From: Atopsyche davidsoni
Taxonomy: Eukaryota; Arthropoda; Insecta; Trichoptera; Hydrobiosidae
DNA length: 64,000 bases
Assembly (NCBI GenBank): GCA_022113835.1
Contig: JAILWY010000021.1
Location: 11,222,001-11,286,000 of the forward strand
Direction: 5' to 3'
In this document: positions 1 to 8,847 of the stretch, one piece after another
How positions within the stretch are numbered: the first letter of the stretch is position 1
How the letters are laid out: each line of letters opens with the position of its first letter
Notes under the pieces: generated by a model
The model's database searches: none
What the model was told of the DNA's origin: nothing
What the model saw: only the letters and a program-made list of their open reading frames with translations
Translations under genes and position numbers: made by a program

Positions 1-354
1 CAAAGAGATTTAAATTATAAATATTAAATATTGAATTTGAAAAATTTAATTAATTGCATAGTTCACTAAAGTAGGTTTGTGTAAATTATAGATCAGAACT
101 GTATTATAGAATGGCTTTACTTTCAGATTTCACAGTTCTCAAGTTTAAAATATAATATCAATAATGGTGAGAAAAGTCTTTATGGTTCCAATATATTGTG
201 GCACCTACAATACCCACTTTTTCTTAATTACATTATGTGAAATAATAAAAATCATTTTCTTTGCAATCGTTTTTAGGGCTATGCTTTTAATAAGATATGT
301 GGCTTCCCTTGATCCGGGCGCAGGTTGTGGGGCTTACAAGGTGTGGCTTAGGTG
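1..354. other. Left-edge flanking DNA, no gene seen
   Basis: AT-rich sequence up to the retrotransposon insertion site. The 40 bases just before the element are G-rich and contain the target site. I see no splice-bounded exon, repeat or RNA gene that I can support here. Confidence 0.5.
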
Positions 355-358
355 GTAG

Positions 359-820
359 TGTAGGGGTTAATACCTACATCGGAACACGTGTCTTACGGCC
401 TGTTGGAATGTGACATTCGATCCTTAATCCATTAAATATTTTATTAGGCTGCCATTAAAGTAGAACATAATCCCTTAGTAATTAGCGGTCAGTCAAAGGC
501 GATCGTATTCAGGCGAGATGTCCTCGCTATGAGACACCCCCGATACGTGGGAATCTTCCTGTTTACGCCAGCCACAAAGGCAGCGGGACCCTATATAAAC
601 GGCTTCCCCGCGCCTCTCCTTAGAGACCTCGCGGCATCGTACTAGTAACCACGTACTTTTCTAACAAGTGTAGTTATATTAAATAAACTACGAATACGCA
701 AATATTTCGCCAGCCTTCTGATTTCCAACCTTACATCAATCCTGCAACCACATCATCTGAATCTTCAACAACAATCACTCAACCTGCGGCGAATTGGTGA
801 CATCATATTCATTGGCGAAA
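359..820 (+). repeat. 5' LTR
   Basis: A 462-bp direct repeat identical to 5619-6080 except at 799, 800 and 813. It begins TGTAGGGG and ends GGCGAAA, so it lacks the usual CA 3' end. It contains a TATA box at 592-598 and an AATAAA at 682-687, the arrangement expected of an LTR promoter and polyadenylation signal. Confidence 0.95.
592..598 (+). promoter_or_regulatory. LTR TATA box
   Basis: TATATAA in the only GC-rich part of the LTR; the same site occurs at 5852-5858 in the 3' LTR. It probably positions transcription of the retrotransposon RNA a few tens of bases downstream. The start site itself is not visible. Confidence 0.6.
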
Positions 821-821
821 T

Positions 822-833
822 TGGTGACCCCGA
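822..833 (+). other. Primer binding site, tRNA-Trp-like
   Basis: TGGTGACCCCGA starts two bases after the last LTR base. These twelve bases are the complement of the 3' end (CCA included) of insect tRNA-Trp as I know it. The match then breaks at an extra A before a related TTGA. tRNA-Trp priming is a known trait of CsRn1-clade elements. Confidence 0.7.
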
Positions 834-962
834 ACTTGAAAACTACTACCTGACGGACGGAAAATTACGCGAGTTACAAATTGTCATCACAGCTGGTGAG
901 CTGTACATCCAGGGATCTCTCCAGTACAACTTGTCAAACACAACCGGGACAGCACCAGCAAA

Positions 963-1748
963 ATGGACACACCACCGGAACAGCAAGAAAAATGTGGTGC
1001 CTCATCAGCAACGCGGGAATTCAAGGAGGAGATCAGCCCAGTAACTATATCATCAAGAATTCCCGAATTTTGGAGGGACCTGCCGAGACATTGGTTTCTC
1101 CAAATAGAAACAGTTCTAACAGCATCAAGACAGTCCGACCTCTCCAAATTTCAAATAGTGGTCGGAAAACTTGCTAAAGACGAGGTCAGAGGTATCCTCG
1201 ACATTTTGGAAAATCCTCCCGCTGAAAACAAGTACGAGACACTCAAGCAGAGACTCTTAGACATTCACGAAGAGTCTGAAGCACAGAAGATGACAACTCT
1301 GACGACCAACCTGGAGCTGGGTGACCAGAAACCGTCCCAACTGCTACGCCGGATGAAGGATCTGGCGACAGGACAATACAGCGACAGCGCCCTCATCAAT
1401 CTCTGGGAACAGCGACTTCCACGCCAGGTCCGGTCAATGATGGCGCTGTGCAACACAACCAACCTGGAGGAACGAGCGAAGGTTGCCGACAAGGTGATGG
1501 AAAACACGGACAACGGCCAAATCAGCAAGGTCGACGTACGGCAAAACGACAACTCAAGAACTCGAGGTATGTGGCATAATAATAAATTGTCAAGCTCCGA
1601 TTCAAATTCTTACAGACAAAAAAATTTCAATCGACAATACAACGGTCCGCAGATCCAAAATGGTATCTGCTATTATCATTATAGATATCAAAACCGCGCT
1701 CGTAAATGCTTACCAGGTTGTAAATTCTACAAAGTGGAAAAAAACTAA
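963..1748 (+). CDS. gag: Gag polyprotein of the LTR retrotransposon
   Basis: Encodes 261 residues of capsid/nucleocapsid that would package the element RNA in cytoplasmic particles. Residues about 35-60 carry an [10 protein letters not shown] segment of the type that opens the capsid domain in CsRn1-like Gags. Near residues 236-253 lies [18 protein letters not shown], a CX2HX9CX3C finger. This CHCC order is the hallmark of the CsRn1 clade and differs from the retroviral CCHC knuckle. The ATG at 963 is the first in frame after the primer site. The frame ends at TAA 1746-1748, directly after the slippery heptamer that leads into pol. No stop or frameshift damages it. Identification is firm; the clade call is inference. 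Confidence 0.92.
   Translation: MDTPPEQQEKCGASSATREFKEEISPVTISSRIPEFWRDLPRHWFLQIETVLTASRQSDLSKFQIVVGKLAKDEVRGILDILENPPAENKYETLKQRLLDIHEESEAQKMTTLTTNLELGDQKPSQLLRRMKDLATGQYSDSALINLWEQRLPRQVRSMMALCNTTNLEERAKVADKVMENTDNGQISKVDVRQNDNSRTRGMWHNNKLSSSDSNSYRQKNFNRQYNGPQIQNGICYYHYRYQNRARKCLPGCKFYKVEKN
1739..1745 (+). promoter_or_regulatory. Programmed -1 frameshift site A AAA AAC
   Basis: The last sense codons of gag read GAA AAA AAC TAA, so the heptamer A AAA AAC sits exactly in the gag frame and touches the stop codon. Pol is open in the -1 frame from this point. A AAA AAC is a classical eukaryotic X XXY YYZ slip site. A downstream stimulatory structure was not identified by eye. Confidence 0.8.
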
Positions 1749-4700
1749 TTAGTTCGGTTAACGAGCTGGCCGATGGATCTAATACAGCCCGTCTTTGCAT
1801 TCAGGACAAATGCAACAACATTAATTTTTTAATCGATACAGGCGCTGATATTTCAGTGTTGGCAAAACGCGATATTAAAAAATTAAATTATCGTTCAGAT
1901 TATCATTTATTCGCAGCTAACGGTTCAAAGATTGCAACGTACGGGAAACGGAATTTGAATATCGATCTGGGAGTTGGAAAAAAATTCAACTGGACATTCG
2001 TTATCGCGAATGTCAATAAATCAATCATCGGCGCAGATTTCTTAAAAAAAAATCATATACTTGTTGATTTATACGGTCGGCGAATTGTGAATAACGCAAC
2101 ACGAGATGTAACTCGTGCATTGCCCATTTCTAATGTTGAACCAACAGTGCATTCTGTGGATATTAACAATCCGCACCACAAAATTTTAGCGGAATATCCT
2201 TCAATTACAAGACCAGAGACTAATCCCTCTGCGGTCAAGCACAACATTCAACATTTCATTCACACCACAGGCTCACCTATTTTTGAGAGGCCAAGACCTT
2301 TAAATCCGAGTAGATACAAAGCTGCAAAGAAAGAATTTTCTAAGATGATCGAATTGGGGATTTGTCGCCCATCGGATAGCCCCTGGGCAAATCCGATGCA
2401 CATTGTGCCAAAAAAATCGGGAGACATACGCCCGTGTGGCGACTATCGCAGGCTAAATGCGATTACAATTCCAGATCGTTATCCAATTCCGCACGTATTA
2501 GATTTCACTTACCAGTTACACAATAAAACAATATTTTCAAAATTAGATTTAGTTAGAGCTTATCATCAAATTCCAATTTTTCCGGAACACATCCCTAAAA
2601 CGGCAATAAATACACCTTTCGGACTTTTTGAATTCACGCGAATGAATTTTGGACTAAGAAATGCTGCACAATCTTTCCAACGTTTTATTAACACAGCACT
2701 TAGAGACATCGAATTTGCTTTCGCTTATTTAGACGACATTCTAATTTCCTCAGAAAACAAGGTAGAACACGAAAAAAACTTAAGAACGGTTTTCGACCGT
2801 CTAACTGAATACGGCATTACAATCAATGTAGGGAAATGCGAATTTTTCAAAACAGAAATTGACTTCTTGGGGTATCATATTTCAAAGGAAGGTGCTTCAC
2901 CTACTCCTGAAAAATTAAACATAATTAACTCTTTTCCTAAACCAAAAACGGTCAACGAAATGAGACGCTTTTTAGGTATGCTGAATTTCTACAGGAAATC
3001 CATTCCTAAAGCTGCTTTAATACAGAGTGAGCTAAACAATTTTCTTCACAAAGCAAAGAAAAACGACAAAACGCCTATCACTTGGACTCATACTGCATTA
3101 CAGGCGTTCGAGCAATGTAAAGACAGCTTGCTAAAAGCTATTTCATTGGCACACCCTGACGCAAATGCAACACTGTCGTTATGGACAGACGCTTCCGAGA
3201 CATGTGTTGGAGGAGTCCTCCAACAGCATTCTGGCGGAAAATGGAAGCCACTTGGGTTCTTTTCAAAAAAATTAACAGGCGCTCAGTGCAAATACAGCAC
3301 GTACGACCGAGAACTGCTCGGCATATTCTTGTCTATAAGACATTTTCGTAAAATGGTCGAGGGTAGAGATTTAACTATTTTTACCGACCACAAGCCACTC
3401 ACGTTTATGCTTAACAAAAAAGATTCATCAACAGACACCCCAAGAAGATCTAGACAAATGGATTACATTTCGCAATTTTGTAATAAAATCGAATATGTTA
3501 AAGGAAACGAAAACACAGTAGCGGACGCATTATCGCGAATCGATCAAATCACTTTACCTGCACTATTTGACCTCAAAGAATTAGCTTTGCAACAAACAAC
3601 GGATAACGAATTAAAAACTCTACAAAAAAATAAAAATCTAAAATTTATAAAACTTACAACTGCTAACACAGGAATAGTACACGTTTACGAAACTACAGGC
3701 GCGATGGCTAAATTATATTTACCAGAAACTTTTCGTAGGTGTGCATTTCAACACATACACAATTTGAGTCATCCGGGTACACGCCAAACGAAATACCTCG
3801 TAAAAAAACAATTCTTTTGGAAAAATATAAACAAAGATCTAACTGAATGGGTTAGGAACTGTATAACATGTCAAAAGTGTAAAGTAACAAAACACACAAC
3901 GTCACCGCTCGGATTGTTTTCAAACACCGAGCGATTTGAGCATATTCATATCGACATCGTCGGTCCGTTGCCTGAGTCACAAGGAAACAAGTACCTCGTA
4001 ACGATAATCGATAGAAAAACATCATGGCCGGAGGTTGTCCCAGTCAAAGACATAACGGCGGAAACGACGGCCAACGCACTAATAAGTGGTTGGATCTCCA
4101 GATTCGGTAGTCCTAAATTCATAACAACAGATAGAGGAACACAATTCGAATCGTTATTGTTTAACCAAATTCTAAAAAAATTCGGAATTACACGCAATCG
4201 CACAACAGCTTACAACCCAAAAGCTAACGGAAAAATTGAACGTTTCCACAGATCACTCAAAGCAGCCATTATGACGCGCTGCAAAAATGTATCATTTTGG
4301 GCACAGGAGTTACCATTAGTCTTACTCGGACTCAGATCCGCAATCAAAGAAGACACTGGTTACAGTCCTGCACAGATGACATACGCTACGTCTCTGAAAA
4401 TGCCCGGAGAAATGTTCAACCCCGTAATCGCGGATTGCAATAACACGGATTTCACAAGACAATTAATGTCTTATTTTGAAAATTTAAAACCGGTAACTAG
4501 AATTAGATTAGACAAACGAAAAATCTTCATCCATAAGGAACTTAAAAACTGTTCTCATATTTTTTTAAGACGTGAGGTCAAGTCTCCTCTAGTCGCTCCT
4601 TATGATGGTCCGTTTAAAATTATAGAAAGAAACGAAAAAGTTTTTAAAATCCAACAAAATAATAAAGTAGTATCAGTTTCAATAGATCGTGTTAAACCAG

Positions 4701-4882
4701 CATTTTTCACGGAAAACAACAACGATTCGAATTTACAACTACCGAGTAAAGGTCAAATTGAAGAAAGTAAATATTCAAAAAACATAAACGATGACGAAAT
4801 AAATCAGTCAGCTGATTTAAATTTTAAAAAGATCACACGTTCTGGAAGAATCTCTAAATTACCTAGTCGATTCAACTATTGA
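1745..4882 (+). CDS. pol: Pol polyprotein: protease, reverse transcriptase, RNase H, integrase
   Basis: Read from the -1 slip at 1745 to TGA 4880-4882, about 1045 residues with no stop. The retropepsin site [12 protein letters not shown] is at 1826-1861, upstream of any in-frame ATG, so pol depends on frameshifting. Reverse transcriptase follows, with catalytic YLDD at 2726-2737. RNase H shows LWTDAS near 3181 and TDHKPLTF near 3388. Integrase shows an HHCC finger ([10 protein letters not shown] to CITCQKC, about 3750-3880), then [15 protein letters not shown] and NGKIERFH, with 35 residues between the second Asp and the Glu (D,D-35-E). A GPY/F-like YDGPF segment sits near 4602. All catalytic residues I can check are present, so the enzyme set looks functional. 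Together with Gag it would copy the element RNA to DNA and insert it. Confidence 0.95.
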   Translation, partial: LISSVNELADGSNTARLCIQDKCNNINFLIDTGADISVLAKRDIKKLNYRSDYHLFAANGSKIATYGKRNLNIDLGVGKKFNWTFVIANVNKSIIGADFLKKNHILVDLYGRRIVNNATRDVTRALPISNVEPTVHSVDINNPHHKILAEYPSITRPETNPSAVKHNIQHFIHTTGSPIFERPRPLNPSRYKAAKKEFSKMIELGICRPSDSPWANPMHIVPKKSGDIRPCGDYRRLNAITIPDRYPIPHVLDFTYQLHNKTIFSKLDLVRAYHQIPIFPEHIPKTAINTPFGLFEFTRMNFGLRNAAQSFQRFINTALRDIEFAFAYLDDILISSENKVEHEKNLRTVFDRLTEYGITINVGKCEFFKTEIDFLGYHISKEGASPTPEKLNIINSFPKPKTVNEMRRFLGMLNFYRKSIPKAALIQSELNNFLHKAKKNDKTPITWTHTALQAFEQCKDSLLKAISLAHPDANATLSLWTDASETCVGGVLQQHSGGKWKPLGFFSKKLTGAQCKYSTYDRELLGIFLSIRHFRKMVEGRDLTIFTDHKPLTFMLNKKDSSTDTPRRSRQMDYISQFCNKIEYVKGNENTVADALSRIDQITLPALFDLKELALQQTTDNELKTLQKNKNLKFIKLTTANTGIVHVYETTGAMAKLYLPETFRRCAFQHIHNLSHPGTRQTKYLVKKQFFWKNINKDLTEWVRNCITCQKCKVTKHTTSPLGLFSNTERFEHIHIDIVGPLPESQGNKYLVTIIDRKTSWPEVVPVKDITAETTANALISGWISRFGSPKFITTDRGTQFESLLFNQILKKFGITRNRTTAYNPKANGKIERFHRSLKAAIMTRCKNVSFWAQELPLVLLGLRSAIKEDTGYSPAQMTYATSLKMPGEMFNPVIADCNNTDFTRQLMSYFENLKPVTRIRLDKRKIFIHKELKNCSHIFLRREVKSPLVAPYDGPFKIIERNEKVFKIQQNNKVVSVSIDRVKPAFFTENNNDSNLQLPSKGQIEESKYSKNINDDEINQSADLNFKKITRSGRISKLPSRFNY

Positions 4883-5606
4883 ATATTCGAGCATTTTGAC
4901 TTCACCCCTGTGCGAAAGCTAACCAAATTACGCGCTATTTGGATAGACCACGAACAAGGAGGAAAACTTTATGCAAAAGATATTTTCTAAACAGAAAATG
5001 TGATCAGACATTAATTTTAAAAAAATATTAATTGAAAATTTCGAGTTTGATATTATTATTAAATTTTTTTCCATTGGGAGCAAATTTGTTTTTGTCACAA
5101 AAGTTCAGTCAGTATTCAGTAAGTTAAGTCTCGACGAACGAACTCAATATAGGTCACTATAACACTAAATAAACAAATGAGTTCAGAGACCCTTCGATTT
5201 ACGAGTGCATCTCGTAAACAAAACGGCTCAATGTCAACACACAGCTGACTTACTGATACCGACATACAGCTGATCGCCCAAATTGTTCTTGGGGATAAAT
5301 AACATATTTTTATGTACTAATAACATTTGTTTTACATATATGTTTTATTTTTCTTTGTGTACTTAATTAGATATATTTTACACATTTTTCGTAGTCTGCG
5401 AACTACATTTTTATTAATAAAAAATTTGATATATGCTTATAATTATTTTTCGTGGTCTGCGTACCACAAAAATTTCAGTAATGTTTTAATGTTCTTTGTA
5501 TTTTGTAAACGTGGTTACTCTCTTCGAGATGCGAGTCATTTTTCTCATCATCTGAGGTGGATGATTTTGGCTTTTTACAGTTTCGTTGATAATTACTTAC
5601 CAACTT
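4883..5606 (+). other. Untranslated 3' part of the retrotransposon, no env
   Basis: Between pol and the 3' LTR there is about 0.7 kb of AT-rich sequence. A short hydrophobic open stretch (5327-5608) runs into the polypurine tract but has no signal peptide, glycoprotein or fusion features, so I do not call an envelope gene. Confidence 0.6.
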
Positions 5607-5618
5607 GAAAGGGGCCCA
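5607..5618 (+). other. Polypurine tract
   Basis: GAAAGGGGCCCA abuts the 3' LTR. A purine run at exactly this place is the expected plus-strand primer for reverse transcription. Confidence 0.75.
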
Positions 5619-6080
5619 TGTAGGGGTTAATACCTACATCGGAACACGTGTCTTACGGCCTGTTGGAATGTGACATTCGATCCTTAATCCATTAAATATT
5701 TTATTAGGCTGCCATTAAAGTAGAACATAATCCCTTAGTAATTAGCGGTCAGTCAAAGGCGATCGTATTCAGGCGAGATGTCCTCGCTATGAGACACCCC
5801 CGATACGTGGGAATCTTCCTGTTTACGCCAGCCACAAAGGCAGCGGGACCCTATATAAACGGCTTCCCCGCGCCTCTCCTTAGAGACCTCGCGGCATCGT
5901 ACTAGTAACCACGTACTTTTCTAACAAGTGTAGTTATATTAAATAAACTACGAATACGCAAATATTTCGCCAGCCTTCTGATTTCCAACCTTACATCAAT
6001 CCTGCAACCACATCATCTGAATCTTCAACAACAATCACTCAACCTGCGGCGAATTGGTATCATCATATTCATCGGCGAAA
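5619..6080 (+). repeat. 3' LTR
   Basis: 462-bp copy of the 5' LTR, followed directly by the duplicated target bases GTAG. It differs from the 5' LTR only at 6059, 6060 and 6073. Its AATAAA would serve as the polyadenylation signal of the element transcript. Confidence 0.95.
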
Positions 6081-6084
6081 GTAG

Positions 6085-7045
6085 CGTACATGGATTTCTC
6101 GATTTTTGTTATTGAGTTTGTGTAGGGAAAAATATGTGTAAAGAAAAAAAATGCTAAATAATTAATACGCAAGCAAAGCGTTGCATCCGCCCGCTAAATA
6201 CAGAATGATAAACACCAAGATTATAATTTTCCAGTTAAACGGAGCCGAGTGCGTCTTTCTTGCGAAAGCTATATTGAAAAAAAAATTATTAAAAATTTAA
6301 GATACTTTATCTTCTTTTGTGTTAGTTTTCAATACTTGTTGGAGCTATGCTTTGGAGGTTCTGAAATATTGAAGGGAAGACGACAAACACGGACGGCACT
6401 CGAGTCGCCATTGTGTCCAGAGCACACACCGGAAAATGCTTTTCCGAGAAACGTGAAAGGTAAATTTCACAGTAAATAAAATATACGTATACACTTTAAA
6501 AAATACTTTTTGTCGCTCTTTTCGAGGACGTGAAACCATAATATAACTAAAACATCGACGGCAGTAAGTGTGCTCGTGGGTTTAGGCAGCTGTTGTTATT
6601 CCATGATTTTGTGATTTCTAGAGTGTTTTCGGTCTACCGACGTTTTCAAAAAGATTTGTTCAAATTTTTAAGGGTTGCTGAAGATGGTCCCAGCACCGTG
6701 ACCGAAATGTCTGAGAACCAAAAACAACAAGCTGTAAAATTACCCACGAAACTACAAACTCATTGACGGTAGTATATATTTAGTTTGAGTTGTGATTGAT
6801 GGAAGAGACTGGAAATTTTTAATAGAACTAATTTATAAATAAGAATTAATTTATGACTGGAAGGCTTCAAGAAAAAAAGGGAGAAGTTGCAATTGCATTT
6901 GTTTCGTTGTATATGATATAAACGAATCACATGAAACATGCATCAGAAAATGCTTTGAATTTGAATATATTTATATATTTCTACTTGTATCGGTCTATGC
7001 ATATGAATGGTGATCACTGAAATTCAGGGTGATTAAATATATATG
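6085..7045. other. Intergenic DNA with one foldback element
   Basis: Gene-free apart from the foldback copy described at 6575-6748. A GC-richer stretch near 6345-6460 is open in one frame and ends in a GTAAAT donor-like sequence, but it lacks a convincing acceptor or recognisable domain. Confidence 0.4.
6575..6748 (+). repeat. Foldback element with hammerhead-like centre, copy 1
   Basis: Imperfect inverted arms (CGTGGGTTTAGGCAGCTGTTG near 6575, and its complement-like CAACAAGCTG...CCCACG ending 6748) surround a centre at 6678-6711. The centre reads CTGAAGA, then a GGTC/GACC hairpin, then GAAATGTC. GGTT just upstream and AACC just downstream can close an outer stem. Related copies are at 7961-8078 and 58895-59023. 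Confidence 0.5.
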
Positions 7046-7047
7046 TA

Positions 7048-7578
7048 CAGGGTGTCCAAAAAGAGTATCGGGTGAATGTGAATGATGACCGTTTTTTGGG
7101 CCCAGAGTTGCAGGAGTTTCAAGGTTCCAACTCAAGAACGTGGTTCCAACAAGACCATACATCCAATCAATCAATTGAAGCTGTTAACGAATTATTCCCT
7201 AATAAGGTCATTCACGTAGAGGTAACATCAACTGGCCTCCCAAAAGCCCCGATCTTAGCCCTCTTGACTATTTCGTATGGGGATACCTTAAAAGTAGAGT
7301 TTATAAGAATAATCCGACACACCTAACGGAATTGAAACAAAACATCAGGTCAGAAATGGCAGCAATATCGAGGGCTATGTGTCAGCGTGTTATCAGCAAT
7401 CTTCGTTCCAGATTAGAAGAGTGCCAGCAGCGTAACGGTCACCATTTGGATAACATCATCATTTTGAAATAATTCTCCATTTTGTATTCTTATAATCAAC
7501 AATAAAAAAATACTTGATTATAAGTAGTTTCTGTTTTACTGAACTAACAAATACCCGATACTCTCTTTGGACACCCTG
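7048..7578 (+). mobile_element. Deleted Tc1/mariner-superfamily element with 26-bp inverted termini
   Basis: Terminal inverted repeats 7048-7073 and 7553-7578 begin CAGGGTGTCC and match at 25 of 26 positions. They are flanked by TA on both sides (7046-7047, 7579-7580), the target duplication of this superfamily. At 531 bp the copy is far shorter than a full mariner-like element and keeps only the end of the transposase. It cannot move by itself, although its intact ends could still be mobilised by a related transposase. Confidence 0.88.
7081..7472 (+). pseudogene. Broken C-terminal part of a mariner-like DD-D transposase
   Basis: The first frame contains RTWFQQDHTS, which holds the second catalytic Asp of the DDE/D fold. 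Homology then continues in another frame as PPKSPDLSPLDYFVWGYLK, with the third catalytic Asp, and runs on through a CQRVISNL segment to a TAA at 7470-7472. At least one frameshift lies between about 7205 and 7240. The N-terminal DNA-binding domain and first catalytic Asp are missing. It is a dead remnant inside the element bounded by 7048-7578. Confidence 0.85.
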
Positions 7579-7580
7579 TA

Positions 7581-8708
7581 TTAGTTATTCACCGGGGGGG
7601 GGGGAGTTCTGTAACTCTCGTGAAGCATTACATGTTTGCTGAATCAAAATTTGGTTTTGGATCAAAGCACCCCCCGGGGCAGTCTAAAATAAGCTCGCAC
7701 CAGGACAGGTATTGATTGATTTTTCATCTCTATGTTTTTAGAAATGTGTATCTAGTAGATTGAAAATCCACGAGACAGTATGAATCACTCGACATGTTTC
7801 TCCGAGAGACTTCCGAGAATTCCAGCGTTGATATAATATCGGAAGCGAGTATAAAACCTGCGAATATTTTTTCCAAGAATGCAGTAGAAAGAAAATATTT
7901 TATATTTTTCGTATTATTTTTACGATAGTAATTAAAATAATTCTGATATTATTTTTTTATGAAGTTTTCTGTCGTTTCACGTTTTGGCCTCCGCGTTAGG
8001 ATCAACTTCAGGGATTTCCCTGAAGTTCCCGAAAATGGTCCCAGCACGGGGATCAGATTTCGGAGGACAGAAAACTTCTAGCAGCTCATAACCCAAGAAC
8101 CAAAATCACCAAAAAAGGCTACCAAAACCTTTAAAAAATATTTATATGCTATAATTAAGTCGAGTAGCTCAGATCTACTGTGCTTGAAATGTACTAATTA
8201 TGATAATTCGCCAAATCTATTTTAAATTTGATTAATTTAATAATATGAAAATAAATATAAATACTAAGTAGTTATAATAAAAGTGACTACCATGAATATT
8301 TTAAATCTCAAAGAACTTTGCATAAATTGCTTTTTAACTCAAGAATGAATACTTTGTTCAAATGGAGTATAACTGGGTTTTTTGTGGTATTTTAGTGTAT
8401 CATTTCAGATTACTTTTGTGCGGTTTGTTTTCGGGATAAAATAAAAAGGAAATCATGTAACGTTTCCACTGAAATATAACGTTTTTCGTGTTATCTTGCG
8501 AGTTGTATTGTAAGTGACAGCTGGTGTCACTCAACCATATAAAAATATACATACTGTGAACCACACAAGCAGGGACACTTTGAGTATTTGAATTTTTACG
8601 AGGGGCACACCTTGAATAAGTAATATGAGAGAAACGTGTTCCAAGAAACTCGGTACGAGTGTATTTTCTATACCAGAACTCGCAAAAATTACTTTAAAAC
8701 ATGTTCAA
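7581..8708. other. Intergenic DNA, no gene seen
   Basis: Contains a nine-base G run near 7593-7604 and a second foldback copy (7961-8078). No exon, RNA gene or long open frame can be supported. Confidence 0.45.
7961..8078 (+). repeat. Foldback element, copy 2 (decayed centre)
   Basis: GAAGTTTTCTGTC at 7961-7973 and its exact complement GACAGAAAACTTC at 8066-8078 enclose a centre that still reads ATGGTCCCAGCACGGGGATC, clearly related to copy 1 and to 58895-59023. The core bases on each side of that hairpin are degenerate. Confidence 0.5.
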
Positions 8709-8847
8709 AGCCAAATGGCTAGAAGATTGGGCTAATCTTAAAAACTAATTTTAGAAACTCTTAATTTTTTGTATGTTGTCTGTGGAAACTCTTAAAAAGC
8801 TATCTTGCTCACTAGAAAAAAAAATCGTTGTTTCCTAGCCATTTGGC
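8709..8847. repeat. Small MITE with AGCCAAATGGCTAG ends
   Basis: A 14-bp terminal inverted repeat, AGCCAAATGGCTAG at 8709-8722 and CTAGCCATTTGGCT at 8834-8847, bounds 139 bp with no coding capacity. Relatives with the same ends lie at 20047-20105, 38956-39092 and 46126-46266, and single ends near 49427 and 59382. The parent transposon is not identifiable from this window. Confidence 0.55.

Larger units (their letters stand above)
359..6080 (+). mobile_element. Complete Ty3/gypsy LTR retrotransposon, CsRn1/Kabuki-like clade
   Basis: A full element of about 5.7 kb lies between two 462-bp LTRs and is flanked by the 4-bp duplication GTAG (355-358 and 6081-6084), the size expected for a Ty3/gypsy integrase. 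In order it has LTR, primer site, gag, a -1 frameshift signal, pol (protease, reverse transcriptase, RNase H, integrase), a 0.7-kb untranslated region, a polypurine tract and LTR. The LTRs differ at three positions by my alignment and both reading frames are open, so insertion looks recent and the element may still be active. Two independent characters support the CsRn1 clade: the Gag CHCC-type finger and the primer site matching the 3' end of tRNA-Trp. Clade assignment is inference from those motifs. No envelope gene is present. Confidence 0.95.

Noticed and set aside
5327..5608. Hydrophobic open frame between pol and the 3' LTR as a possible envelope gene
   Set aside because: Only 93 codons, low-complexity, no signal/cleavage/glycoprotein layout, and it overlaps the region needed for the polypurine tract.
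6249..6479. Open frame with a GC-rich second half and a donor-like GTAAAT
   Set aside because: No convincing acceptor, no domain and no partner exons nearby.
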